Positions 1-8,429 of a stretch of 21,353 nucleotides of DNA are shown piece by piece (the stretch's first letter is position 1; every line of letters starts with the position of its first letter). The notes beneath the pieces were generated by a model that searched no databases, was not told the origin of the DNA, and worked only from the letters and a program-made list of their open reading frames with translations. Both the position numbers and the translations under genes were made by a program. Source of the DNA: Tritrichomonas musculus (taxonomy: Eukaryota > Parabasalia > Tritrichomonadida > Tritrichomonadidae); the NCBI GenBank assembly GCA_039105265.1, contig JAPFFF010000500.1, positions 1-21,353 on the forward strand, given 5' to 3'.

Positions 1-1359
1 AAATCATACGAAACACTCCAATCAGAAGGTAAAGAAGAAAATTGTGAATATCCAAAAATTGATCCAGAACAAATTCTCTACATTTGTTACAGCTCAGGAA
101 CGACGGGATTTCCAAAGGGAGTAATGATTAGCCATCGATCATTCATTACTAATCTTCTTGCGATATCATCAGAAGGAAGTCCAGCTACTTTTACACGGCA
201 TCTTTCTTATTTGCCATTGTGTCATGTCTTTGAGAGAATGTGCACAAGTTGCACTTTATTGTCAGGCGGCAAAATTGGTGTTTTTTCAGGTGATGTTCGT
301 CTATTGTCAGAAGATTTACGAAGTCTTCAACCAACAGTCTTAATTGCTGTTCCTCGTGTCATTCAACGTATGCATGATGCTGTTATGAATGAGGTCAACA
401 AGAAAGGTTTCTTAATGAGAACTTTGTTCAATGTTGCTTGGTCAATAAAACGTGTTTTGATGATCAAAGAAATGAACTACAAATGGATTGATAAGTCTGT
501 CTTCAACAATGTGAAGAAAGTTATGGGTTGCATGAATGTTGAACAAATTGTTACAGGTAGTGCTGCACTTCCACGTGATCTTCATGAAAATATGCAAGTC
601 ATGTTAAGCATTCCAATTCGTTCTGGTTACGGTTTATCAGAAGGAGGAAGTGGAAACACATTGAATCCATTCAAAATTCAACATATAAAATATGGAACTA
701 ACGGTTATCCTTTGAGAAATGTTGAGCTTCGAATTGTTCGTGTTCCTGAGTTCAATGATGAAGAAGGTTGTGGTGAAATTCAAATGGGTGGCAGTGGTCT
801 TTGTAGTGGTTATTTATATGATGATGAAGCAACAAAAAATTTGTTCACTGACGAAAGTCACACGTGGATTCATACTGGAGACATTGGAAAGTTTGACGAA
901 CAAGATGCTTTATTGGTTGTCGATAGAATGAGATCAATCTTTAAGCTGGCTCAAGGTGAATATGTTGCTGGAGATTTACTTGGAAACTTTTTCGAAGAAT
1001 CACCTCTCATTGAGCACATTTTCGTTTATGGCGATTCATCTCGTCAATTTCTCGTTGCAGTTGTTGTTCCTCTCAGATCGGAAGTGGCAAGATTCTTGGA
1101 AAAACCAAAGATTACAGATGAAGAGTTTAAAGAAGCTTGCCAATCAAAGAGTCTTAACCAGAGAATCATGAATGATATCACTGAAATAGCAAATAGAAAG
1201 AAATTGCTGGGATATCAGAAAGTCGTTTCAATTTACTTGACTAGTGATGAATGGTCAGTTGAAAACGGCATCATTACACCAACATTCAAACTAAAAAGAA
1301 AAGTTTTATTTGAAAGATATAAGAAAGAAATTGAGGATTTATATGCAAAAGGAAGGTAA
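1..1359 (+). CDS. Long-chain acyl-CoA synthetase (AMP-binding), 3' part
   Basis: The reading frame is open from base 1, so the gene starts outside the window; about 452 codons are visible. The protein would activate fatty acids to acyl-CoA through an acyl-AMP intermediate. The ANL-superfamily phosphate-binding motif YSSGTTGFPKGVM lies at about residues 31-43 of the visible part. The GYGLSEGG stretch stands where acyl-CoA synthetases have the YGxTE motif. HTGDIGKFDE, followed by DRMRSIFKLAQGEYV, matches the hinge and C-terminal subdomain with its expected spacing. The end (RYKKEIEDLYAKGR) is a normal ACSL C-terminus. Seen: intact frame and motifs. Known: ACSL family architecture. Inferred: an active enzyme, since no motif is broken. 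The exact substrate cannot be told. Confidence 0.9.
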   Translation, partial: KSYETLQSEGKEENCEYPKIDPEQILYICYSSGTTGFPKGVMISHRSFITNLLAISSEGSPATFTRHLSYLPLCHVFERMCTSCTLLSGGKIGVFSGDVRLLSEDLRSLQPTVLIAVPRVIQRMHDAVMNEVNKKGFLMRTLFNVAWSIKRVLMIKEMNYKWIDKSVFNNVKKVMGCMNVEQIVTGSAALPRDLHENMQVMLSIPIRSGYGLSEGGSGNTLNPFKIQHIKYGTNGYPLRNVELRIVRVPEFNDEEGCGEIQMGGSGLCSGYLYDDEATKNLFTDESHTWIHTGDIGKFDEQDALLVVDRMRSIFKLAQGEYVAGDLLGNFFEESPLIEHIFVYGDSSRQFLVAVVVPLRSEVARFLEKPKITDEEFKEACQSKSLNQRIMNDITEIANRKKLLGYQKVVSIYLTSDEWSVENGIITPTFKLKRKVLFERYKKEIEDLYAKGR

Positions 1360-1954
1360 GTAAAAGCATTCTTATTTTATTATTTTACTTTTTTTCTTGT
1401 TTAATTGAGAAAATACTCTTACTTCAAACTTCTTATGCTTGAATAATGAAATGACAAAATCTTTCACAAAGAAGATTTATTCTACCAAAATTTTGAACAA
1501 TATTTTATAATTTTAGTTTTTTTTTTTTTTTAAAAAAAAAAAATGGAAAATGAGCAAGCATCATTTGCCCATAAAATGAAAGACCAAGAAAGATATAAGT
1601 ATATAAAAATAATTACAATTGATGAAATGCAAATTTATGGATTTTTTTGTCCTCGAGGACATGTTTTGTCTTCAAATCCACGATATTTTCCCTATTTTTC
1701 TTTGTCATCAAGAGTAAAAAAAAGGAAGATAATTTAAAAGAATTTGGTCAAATGAATTTTGGGTACATTTGACTACTATTTTATGAAATTTAGAATAATT
1801 CAGCAAATTCCTATATTTAGTTACATATTTATATTTGTTTGGTTTATAAAATGTTTAATTATGTTAAAAAGTTTATCATTAGTTCTCTCACTTCTATTTA
1901 CATATTTATATTTGTTTGAGGTCAAATATAAAAAATATTTTTTTATTTAGCTTT
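1360..1954. other. AT-rich intergenic stretch
   Basis: No convincing gene. A run of 15 T (1517-1531) directly followed by 12 A (1532-1543) could fold back on itself and lies about 160 bases after the stop of the acyl-CoA synthetase. A 64-codon ORF at 1543-1737 contains CPRGHVLSSNPRYFPYFSL, which looks somewhat protein-like but matches nothing I recognise. A 63-codon ORF at 1759-1950 is hydrophobic and low in complexity, as expected of AT-rich noise. Confidence 0.5.
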
Positions 1955-2701
1955 TTTATTAACTTTGCTGATAAATATGGAAATCAAGAGGAAAACAATC
2001 AGGCCATCATTTATCAGCCAATTGAATATGTCTCATTCATTCATGGCTCGTAATTTTCCCCTTCTATTGAGTTTTCCACAATACATAGAGCAGATATACG
2101 TACATTATATCATATGCTTGAATCCTATTTTATTCAGCTTGCCTTAAATGAACCAAATAGATATTATTATGGAGACAATGATCATTTCATTCAAGATATG
2201 AAAAATATAATTTTAAAAATTAAAAATAATGATAGCAATTATGATTCAATTCGATTTGAAAAATGTTTGACAAATTTTGGAAAAAGATTTAGACATCATG
2301 ACAATATTTAATTGCCTAAGAATCTTTATTTATATATACCTAAAAACACTAAAATTAAAGAAGCTTTAGGGGAAGAATTAGCTGGAAAATTTAGAGATAA
2401 TGTTCTAGATTATCATAAAGATTTGGTAAACAAAATGAGGAAGAAATTTTGGTATGAACAATTCAAAGAATTTAAAATTCAACAAAATTATATCAGTAAT
2501 CGAATAAACAATCAAATGATTTATTATGGAAATATCAAAACAATAATAATAAAGAGATTAGTTATTGAATGGTCAATTTTGAATAATTTTGATAAAGGTG
2601 GTACTTTTTTGGAGATGATCTTTGACAATTTTGACGGGTTGCTCTTTCATAATTGTTCTTTGAGTAAAATTAAATGCAAATTTCTGATAAAAGTTTATTG
2701 A
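1955..2701 (+). pseudogene. Decayed coding stretch, family not recognised
   Basis: One forward frame reads like protein from about 1964 (FADKYGNQEENNQ) to about 2640, with in-frame TAA codons at 2051-2053 and 2309-2311. Pieces between them include RADIRTLYHMLESYF, LALNEPNRYYYGDNDHF and LGEELAGKFRDNVLDYHKD. The composition (many Asn, Asp, Lys, Tyr and Phe, few rare residues) fits coding sequence of this genome better than random AT-rich DNA. From 2637 the frame runs into the duplicated ankyrin-kinase cassette and stops at 2699-2701, so the original 3' end seems to have been replaced. I do not recognise the family. It could be another part of the gene whose remains lie at 5699-8000 on the far side of the cassette, but nothing in the sequence proves that. 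Confidence 0.4.
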
Positions 2702-2884
2702 ATATAGTGATTTTATTTATAATTGGAATTAATAATTATAAAATACAAAATAATAAATAAATATATTAAAATGAAGAATATAAAGTGAAAAATAAAAATG
2801 AAAATTTTTTCACAAATTTCTTTTTATCGTTTTTATATAAAATAAATAAAGCATTCAAAAAATAAAATAAATTGAAAGAAAGAT

Positions 2885-2890
2885 TCACAA
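2885..2890 (+). promoter_or_regulatory. Initiator-like element (TCACAA)
   Basis: TCACAA lies 18 bases before the ATG at 2903. The Trichomonas vaginalis initiator has the form TCA(+1)-pyrimidine-(T/A) and usually sits within about 20 bases of the start codon. The match and spacing fit, but the motif is short and the DNA is AT-rich. The same element is kept in cassette copy 2. Confidence 0.45.
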
Positions 2891-2902
2891 ATTTATAAAA
2901 CC

Positions 2903-3007
2903 ATGAGTGAGCAAGAACTTCTTAAAGCATGTGAAAACGGATATCTTGACAAAGTTCGACAACTTCTTTCTGCCAAAGAAATTGATATCAACTGCAAAGG
3001 CATTTGA
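2903..3007 (+). CDS. Ankyrin N-terminal cap ORF of cassette copy 1
   Basis: ATG at 2903 opens a 34-residue frame: MSEQELLKACENGYLDKV, then a repeat end in IDINCKGI and TGA at 3005-3007. The helices LLKACENGYLDKVRQLL form a typical ankyrin N-terminal cap, as at the start of trichomonad ankyrin-kinase proteins. The frame ends exactly where the first 86-base linker of the array begins. On its own this is too short to fold. It is best seen as the first piece of a longer ankyrin-kinase gene that runs on to 5575 if the linkers are removed or bypassed. An initiator-like element sits 18 bases upstream. The cap is kept in copy 2 with one residue change (D to E in IDINC). Confidence 0.6.
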   Translation: MSEQELLKACENGYLDKVRQLLSAKEIDINCKGI

Positions 3008-4396
3008 ATCCAAAATCATTCATGACATTCAAATCTAACATTTTTCATGATATTGAACAATTGAAATATTTATGGAATTTAACTCGAATATTTAATTATA
3101 CGCCGTTGATTTGGGCTGCACGAGAAGGTCATTCGGAAATTGTTGAAACATTAATCTCACAAGAAAATATTGAAATCAACTGCAAAAACATTTGAATCCA
3201 AAATCATTCATGACATTCAAATCTAACATTTTTCATTCTATTGAACAATTGAAATATTTATGGAATTTAACTCGAATATTTAATGATACGCCGTTGATTT
3301 GGGCTGCAGTTAATGGTCATTCGGAAATTGTTGAAACATTAATCTCACAAGAAAATATTGAAATCAACTGCAAAGACATTTGAATCCAAAATCATTCATA
3401 ACATTCAAATCTAACATTTTTCATGATATTGAAGAATTGAAATATTTATGGAATTTAACTCGAATATTTAATTATACGCCGTTGATTTGGGCTGCAATTA
3501 ACGGTCATTCGGAAATTGTTGAAACATTAATCTCACAAGAAAATATTGAAATCAACTGCAAAAACATTTGAATCCAAAATCATTCATAACATTCAAATCT
3601 AACATTTTTCATTATATTGAACAATTGAAATATTTATGGAATTTAACTCGAATATTTAATAATACGCCGTTGATTTGGGCTGCACGAGAAGGTTATTCGG
3701 AAATTGTTGAAACATTAATCTCACAAGAAAATATTGAAATCAACTGCAAAAACATTTGAATCCAAAATCATTCATGACATTCAAATCTAACATTTTTCAT
3801 GATATTGAACAATTGAAATATTTATGGAATTTAACTCGAATATTTAATGATACGCCGTTGATTTGGGCTGCAAGAAACGGTCATTCGGAAATTGTTGAAA
3901 CATTAATCTCACAAGAAAATATTGAAATCAACTGCAAAAACATTTGAATCCAAAATCATTCATAACATTCAAATCTAACATTTTTCATTCTATTGAACAA
4001 TTGAAATATTTATGGAATTTAACTCGAATATTTAATAATACGCCGTTGATTTGGGCTGCACGAGAAGGTTATTCGGAAATTGTTGAAACATTAATCTCAC
4101 AAGAAAATATTGAAATCAACTGCAAAAACATTTGAATCCAAAATCATTCATGACATTCAAATCTAACATTTTTCATGATATTGAACAATTGAAATATTTA
4201 TGGAATTTAACTCGAATATTTAATGATACGCCGTTGATTTGGGCTGCACGAGAAGGTCATTCGGAAATTGTTGAAGCATTAATCTCACAAGAAAATATTG
4301 AAATCAACTGCAAAGGCATTTGAATCCAAAATCATTCATAACATTCAAATCTAACATTTTTCATGATATTGAACAATTGAAATATTTATGGAATTT
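3005..4396 (+). repeat. 188-bp tandem array: ankyrin repeats split by an 86-base linker (copy 1)
   Basis: Seven full 188-bp units begin at 3005, 3193, 3381, 3569, 3757, 3945 and 4133, with a partial eighth linker at 4321-4396. Each unit is an 86-base linker starting TGAATCC followed by 102 bases encoding a 34-residue ankyrin repeat (FNxTPLIWAAxxGHSEIVET through IEINCKxI). Because 188 is 3n+2, no frame crosses two units, and each ankyrin repeat runs straight into the TGA of the next linker. The linker has neither GT nor AG (one AG appears in the variant that encodes E instead of Q), so it is not a GT-AG intron. Units are nearly identical except at a few codons. Positions 13-14 read RE, VN, IN, RE, RN, RE, RE in order. 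Removing the linkers would leave one continuous ankyrin frame. Confidence 0.93.
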
Positions 4397-4405
4397 TGAA
4401 ATGAA

Positions 4406-5575
4406 ATGATTTATAAGGCAGCCATTGACTACGCCAGAGAAAAAAATAATCGAGAAATTGTTGAACTTCTAACGAAAGGACCAAATCGACGAATGAAGAA
4501 CTTAATTGAACGAAATAAGACACTTCATCTCAAAGTTCAAAGACTTCTGCGAGCAACGCATTTGAGTAAGAACGAAGGAAGATCTCATCCATCCGAAAGT
4601 CAGAATGAAACAGGAGAGGCAATCGGTGACCTTCAGGAAGAACTGAAGAAGCTGAAGAAATATCTTTCAGCGCTGAACACGAAGACAGAAGAAATCGAAA
4701 TTGTCGACATCAACGAATTCGAAGAAGTTTCTGTGATTGGTGAAGGTGGCACATCAAGTGTGAAGGAAGTGATTAAGAGAGAACGATATGCGAAGAAAGA
4801 ACTGAAAGAACTGAGCCATGAAAAACGTCAGCGATTTCTTGCAGAATGTGAAACTCTGAGCAAACTTCATCATCCGTGCATCATCGACATCGTTGGTGTG
4901 AACTTTGGAGACGGAGATCATCCGCCGTCGATCATCCTTTCGCTTGAACCGAAATCGCTTGAGTCAGCGATCTCGAAGAAGGAACTTGGAAACGACGACA
5001 AGAACCGAATCACTGTTGAAATTGTTCTTGGAATGCGCTACATCCACAAGCGAAACTTCATGCATCGTGACCTGAAGCCGACGAACATCCTTCTGAGCAA
5101 GAACAACGAAGTGCGAATCAGCGACTTCGGCCTTGCGAAGTACGACGACATTTCATGCTCGCAGACGAAGGGCGTCGGCACACTTCGCTTCATGGCGCCG
5201 GAACTTTGTGAAGACGGCGAAGTAAGCACGAAGTACACGAACAAAGTCGACGTTTACTCATTCGGAATCACACTGATGTACATCATCACCGAAAGATACC
5301 CGCCATTCAGCATGAGAAACGTCGTCCTTGGAATCGTTCCAACGATCCCAGCAACAGTTGTTGGCTGGGTTTCGTCTCTGATTGTCCGATGCCTTTCGCC
5401 AGAGAGCGAAAAACGTCCGTCATTCGACGAAATCTTCGACGAGCTGAAATCGCACAACTTCGACCTTTTCAGTGAAGAAAGTGAGAATCAACTGACGAGC
5501 AAGCAGCGAAGCATGAAACAAGCGATCGAATCACGCGTTCTTGAGATCGAAGCCTTCGAATACCAGCATCAATAA
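4406..5575 (+). CDS. TKL-type protein kinase with terminal ankyrin half-repeat (copy 1)
   Basis: A 389-codon ORF. Residues 5-25 (AAIDYAREKNNREIVELLTKG) are the end of an ankyrin repeat, so the true protein probably began upstream in the array. Residues 28-100 are rich in E, K, L and R and likely coiled coil. The kinase domain spans about 105-350: glycine loop IGEGGTSSV (111-119), lysine K131 in YAKKEL, helix-C glutamate E147, HRDLKPTN (220-227), DFG (240-242), MAPE (263-266), DVYSFG (282-287) and KRPSF (336-340). All catalytic residues are present, so an active serine/threonine kinase of the tyrosine-kinase-like group is likely. The ATG at 4406 is the first in frame. The kinase half is visibly richer in G and C than the array before it. 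The differences from copy 2 are about half silent and none disrupts the frame. Confidence 0.88.
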   Translation: MIYKAAIDYAREKNNREIVELLTKGPNRRMKNLIERNKTLHLKVQRLLRATHLSKNEGRSHPSESQNETGEAIGDLQEELKKLKKYLSALNTKTEEIEIVDINEFEEVSVIGEGGTSSVKEVIKRERYAKKELKELSHEKRQRFLAECETLSKLHHPCIIDIVGVNFGDGDHPPSIILSLEPKSLESAISKKELGNDDKNRITVEIVLGMRYIHKRNFMHRDLKPTNILLSKNNEVRISDFGLAKYDDISCSQTKGVGTLRFMAPELCEDGEVSTKYTNKVDVYSFGITLMYIITERYPPFSMRNVVLGIVPTIPATVVGWVSSLIVRCLSPESEKRPSFDEIFDELKSHNFDLFSEESENQLTSKQRSMKQAIESRVLEIEAFEYQHQ

Positions 5576-5610
5576 GACTAACACCTTCAACTAAAAACTT
5601 CCTAATTTAT

Positions 5611-5612
<2 letters not shown>

Positions 5613-5641
<29 letters not shown>
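5613..5641 (+). repeat. Run of 29 T after the kinase stop
   Basis: An uninterrupted T run begins 38 bases after the kinase stop codon. The second cassette has 23 T at the same place. Similar T runs, in gene sense, follow the coiled-coil gene (12 and 17) and the acyl-CoA synthetase (15), so these may mark 3' ends of transcripts or may simply be unstable homopolymers. Confidence 0.6.
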
Positions 5642-5698
5642 CTTCACAAAATCTACACAAAAAGTGGATTTCATTCAATTTTATTCACAAAAAGTGAT

Positions 5699-6746
5699 AT
5701 GAGAGTCAAAACAATATCGATATCAAAAGCGATTTTTTCCAAATACATCATTATTAGCCAAACAAATCCTACGCCATTTGTCACCATTACAGATTTTCTC
5801 TCAAAAATCGTTTCTATCGGCGATGAAATGCGACGATGCGTCGTTACTGGCATACAAGGATCGTTCACAATCTATCAATTGCTAACAAACTGCTACAAAA
5901 TCCCAAATTTTGCTGCTCAAAAAATTTTAAATTTTTTAGGCTCAATTGTTGACGATCAAGATTTCAGAGGATTCTTCTCAATTTCATTTTTAAATGATTT
6001 TCAAAGATTCTTTTCATATAACAATTCAAATGCAACTAAGTCAAATCATGACAAATCAATCGATATCGGTTATCGGTTCACTTTTCGTGCAGCCACAATT
6101 CCAATTATTTCTTTTTTAATCAAAAAGTGCGTTTTTGACAGGAAAACAGTTTTTATTAATTCGATAAAAATAATATTTGAAAATTGTCTGAAAAAAATGT
6201 TGAGAAGTTACAATGAGGCAATCATTTTAGCTTATTCAATGGATCGAATTTACGCCAATTATAAAAGGAGTGTTTATGCAGCAATTAGTCTGGCTAATTT
6301 TGGTTTCTTCGTGAGAAATGATGATAATGAAATTGGACCTTTGTTGTATTTTAGATATTCGAGAAATTTGAAATACAGATTCTTTCCGGTGTTTTCACTT
6401 TTACAGAGTTTGCTAAAGGCAACAAAAGATGTTGATAGTTTTTTTATGATGATTATTTCAACATTTGGATTTTTCAATGTTGAAAAAAAGGATGTTTCAA
6501 ACCATTTTGATGAAAATGATCAACGAATAATTCTTTTCATTCTTTTCCATTTCATTCTCTGCCTTATATTTGACACTTTTTGTGCTGAATAAAACTTCTT
6601 TTCAATCATGAAAATGTGTGTGATTTCTGAATTAATATTAAAAGATTTGACAGTCGATGAAATTAGCTCAATTTGGTATGATGATCAATTTTATGATAAT
6701 TTCTACGAAGATTCGTTGAGTTTCACTTTAAAAACAAAAAACAAAA

Positions 6747-6779
<33 letters not shown>

Positions 6780-7570
6780 CAAAAGATGAATCAAAATTCC
6801 ATCTAACCGACAATTCTGAATGGCATCCTCTTCTTCCATACATTAAAATACTAACAATCATCCAATTGATACAGAAATTCATTCATGACAATCCTGATTC
6901 ATTGATTAATTTTCCAAAACTTCCTTCCGGTTCTGAACATCTTCTTTTTTCAGCTGTTCTTTTGTCTCTTGAATTCTTCATTCTAAGCAAGAAGTGTTTT
7001 CGAGATTACAAGATCATTCAACAGCTTGTATTCAATGCATTGATTATCACTTCTCAAAATCAGGAGTATTTTTATAATAAAAACAAAGTTGAAGGTGACG
7101 AAAACAACGATGCTTTGAATGTTGATGATTTTTCAGATTTGGCCACCAAGTTGAAAAAATTGACCTTTCTACAATTTCTGAGGAAAAAGATCGTTTTTGA
7201 TGGTTGTCAAAATTCATTGATCGACCTGATCGGCGGATTTGGAAAAAATGGATTGACGGTTTTGACAAGAATGAGCATTTTTTCTGAATTCGATGAATCA
7301 GCATCAATGAAAGAAGAAATATTGAAAAAGAACCGCCAAAGAGCGAAGAATCTTAAGATGCAGATTATGAATAACTTTAATAAACAGCAAAAATCATTCC
7401 AATCTGCACCTAAACTAGGCAGCGAAGATGATGAAGATGATGAAAATCAAGAAGAATCTCAAAAAATGGAATGCGGTATTTGTCACTTAGAAAACAAAGA
7501 TGATTGCTTTAATTTTCAAATCACCACTTTCATCCTATTTAAATTGGCGTTTTCGCGATGCAAAAAATTC

Positions 7571-7601
<31 letters not shown>

Positions 7602-8002
7602 AAGGTTGATTTGAGTGATGTTCCAGAATCATTTGAAACATTCAATTGCGTTCGAATTTGTTGTCATCCAATTCGCTCAAAATGCATTCAAAAGAAGCAT
7701 TTCAGTTGTCCTGCTGATCGTTGTCCTAGGAATTCATCAATTCCAATAATTGCAGGTCTTTATGAAAATGATTCTGGATTAAATAAATCAGTTCTTTCTC
7801 AAGCCGAAAAAATTTGTTAAAAGATCCCTAATACGAAGGCCTCAAGTTTGCTGTTTATTGTATGTCATCTCAGATTGAGGTGCTTGAAATGAGACACGGA
7901 TCGAATCCAGATTGCCTTGATGATACAACAATTCAGTTTTCATTAAGAAACATCTGCTTGTGCATCCTGCATGTCTTAAGAAATGAGTCTCAAAAAGTTC
8001 TA
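5699..8002 (+). pseudogene. UBR1-like N-recognin E3 ubiquitin ligase, broken fragment
   Basis: Family signs lie mainly in the middle. At 7331-7410 the stretch RQRAKNLKMQIMNNF is followed by NKQQKSF and an acidic run; this helix is typical of UBR1/2/3 just before the RING. It is followed by MECGICHLE, and after a frame change by CVRICCHP, SKCIQKKHF and CPADRCPR, which supply the later Cys/His of a RING-H2 domain. Upstream, 5699-6592 and 6608 onward lie in the same frame, separated by an in-frame TAA at 6590-6592. A frame change falls near 7500-7560 and another near 7820-7830, after which YEGLKFAVYCMSSQ to LRNESQKV continues in a third frame. The N-terminal UBR box and the C-terminal domain are absent. 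An A30 run (6748-6777) encodes poly-lysine and an AAT run (about 7571-7603) poly-asparagine. The left end abuts the cassette. Non-functional as it stands. Confidence 0.7.
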
Positions 8003-8013
8003 TCGTTTTTTGA

Positions 8014-8273
8014 GATGTGCTGCCATTTTGGATCATTTCGCACGTGGATCTCTTCTGTCGGTGATGTGAAATGACACCATACTGAATATGGCGGGTACAA
8101 TGAAGATATCTTCTGTCGGTGATGTGCTGCCTTTAAGTTCAAAAACAATCGGTGTAAAATGACACCATAATAATAACAATAATTTGATTCTTAATAATTA
8201 TCTTCATTATTATCATTTTCGTCATCACCGTAATTACGATCATCATCATCATCACCACCACCGTAATACGGTG
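8014..8273. other. Patch of scrambled short repeats at the left edge of the bacterial island
   Basis: Several short sequences occur twice out of order: GATGTGCTGCC (8014 and 8121), TCTTCTGTCGGTGATGTG (8051 and 8109) and AAATGACACCATA (8069 and 8157). They are followed by CAT/CAC-rich triplet DNA (about 8225-8260) and a 15-base palindrome, CACCGTA-A-TACGGTG, at 8259-8273. No coding sense was found. The pattern resembles filler DNA copied from nearby sequence during error-prone end joining, which fits a foreign insertion starting just to the right. Confidence 0.55.
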
Positions 8274-8429
8274 CAAGACATCCACGTTTCCTATGATTGT
8301 ATGGCGCCCAGAGGCGGCGCTATGGAGAAAAGGCTTAGATCGTGAGCAGCGAACGGGCGGGCACCACGGTGGGGCGGGGGCTGCGCAACACGCCTTGAAT
8401 GCGATTGATCGTCGGGCGTGCGTATATTC

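Larger units (their letters stand above)
2637..5696 (+). repeat. Ankyrin-kinase cassette, copy 1 (long direct duplication)
   Basis: This segment recurs at 9899-12954 in the same orientation, at a constant offset of 7,262 bases through the kinase stop. There is therefore no net insertion or deletion across the upstream region, the 188-bp array or the kinase. The two copies differ by scattered substitutions, by the order of variants in the array, and by T-run length in the 3' region (29 versus 23). Both edges are abrupt: similarity begins at GGTTGCTCTTTC and ends at CACAAAAAGTG. The copy includes 266 bases before the first ATG, so a promoter was probably carried along. On the left it cuts into a decayed coding stretch and on the right it abuts a 5'-truncated UBR-like fragment. 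Confidence 0.95.

Noticed and set aside
3005-3090. The 86-base linker as an ordinary spliceosomal intron
   Set aside because: It has no GT to start from and no AG to end with, and lacks the trichomonad GTATGT and ACTAACACACAG motifs. CTAAC occurs inside (in AAATCTAACATTTT), but without a following AG.
3004-4323. A chain of separate 63-codon genes, each overlapping the next by TTGA
   Set aside because: The apparent starts are TTG codons, which eukaryotic genes rarely use, and the coupling of overlapping stop and start codons is a bacterial habit. The pattern follows simply from the 188-bp period.
3005-4396. CRISPR array or simple satellite
   Set aside because: Units are coding ankyrin repeats with codon-focused variation. 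There are no constant repeat plus unique spacer pairs, and the array leads into an intact kinase.
5576-5590. ACTAACACC after the kinase stop as an intron 3' end
   Set aside because: It begins like the trichomonad 3' splice motif but lacks the ACAG end and has no matching 5' site. It also falls after the stop.
2700-5600. Changed genetic code (TGA as sense) explaining the array
   Set aside because: Reading through TGA in the ankyrin frame meets TAA and more stops within the linker, and other genes here end in TGA or TAA normally.
7859-7872. GTATGT...CAG as a very short intron in the UBR-like fragment
   Set aside because: The bases lie inside a frame that reads like UBR protein (VYCMSSQIEV), and no ACTAACA-type branch motif is present.
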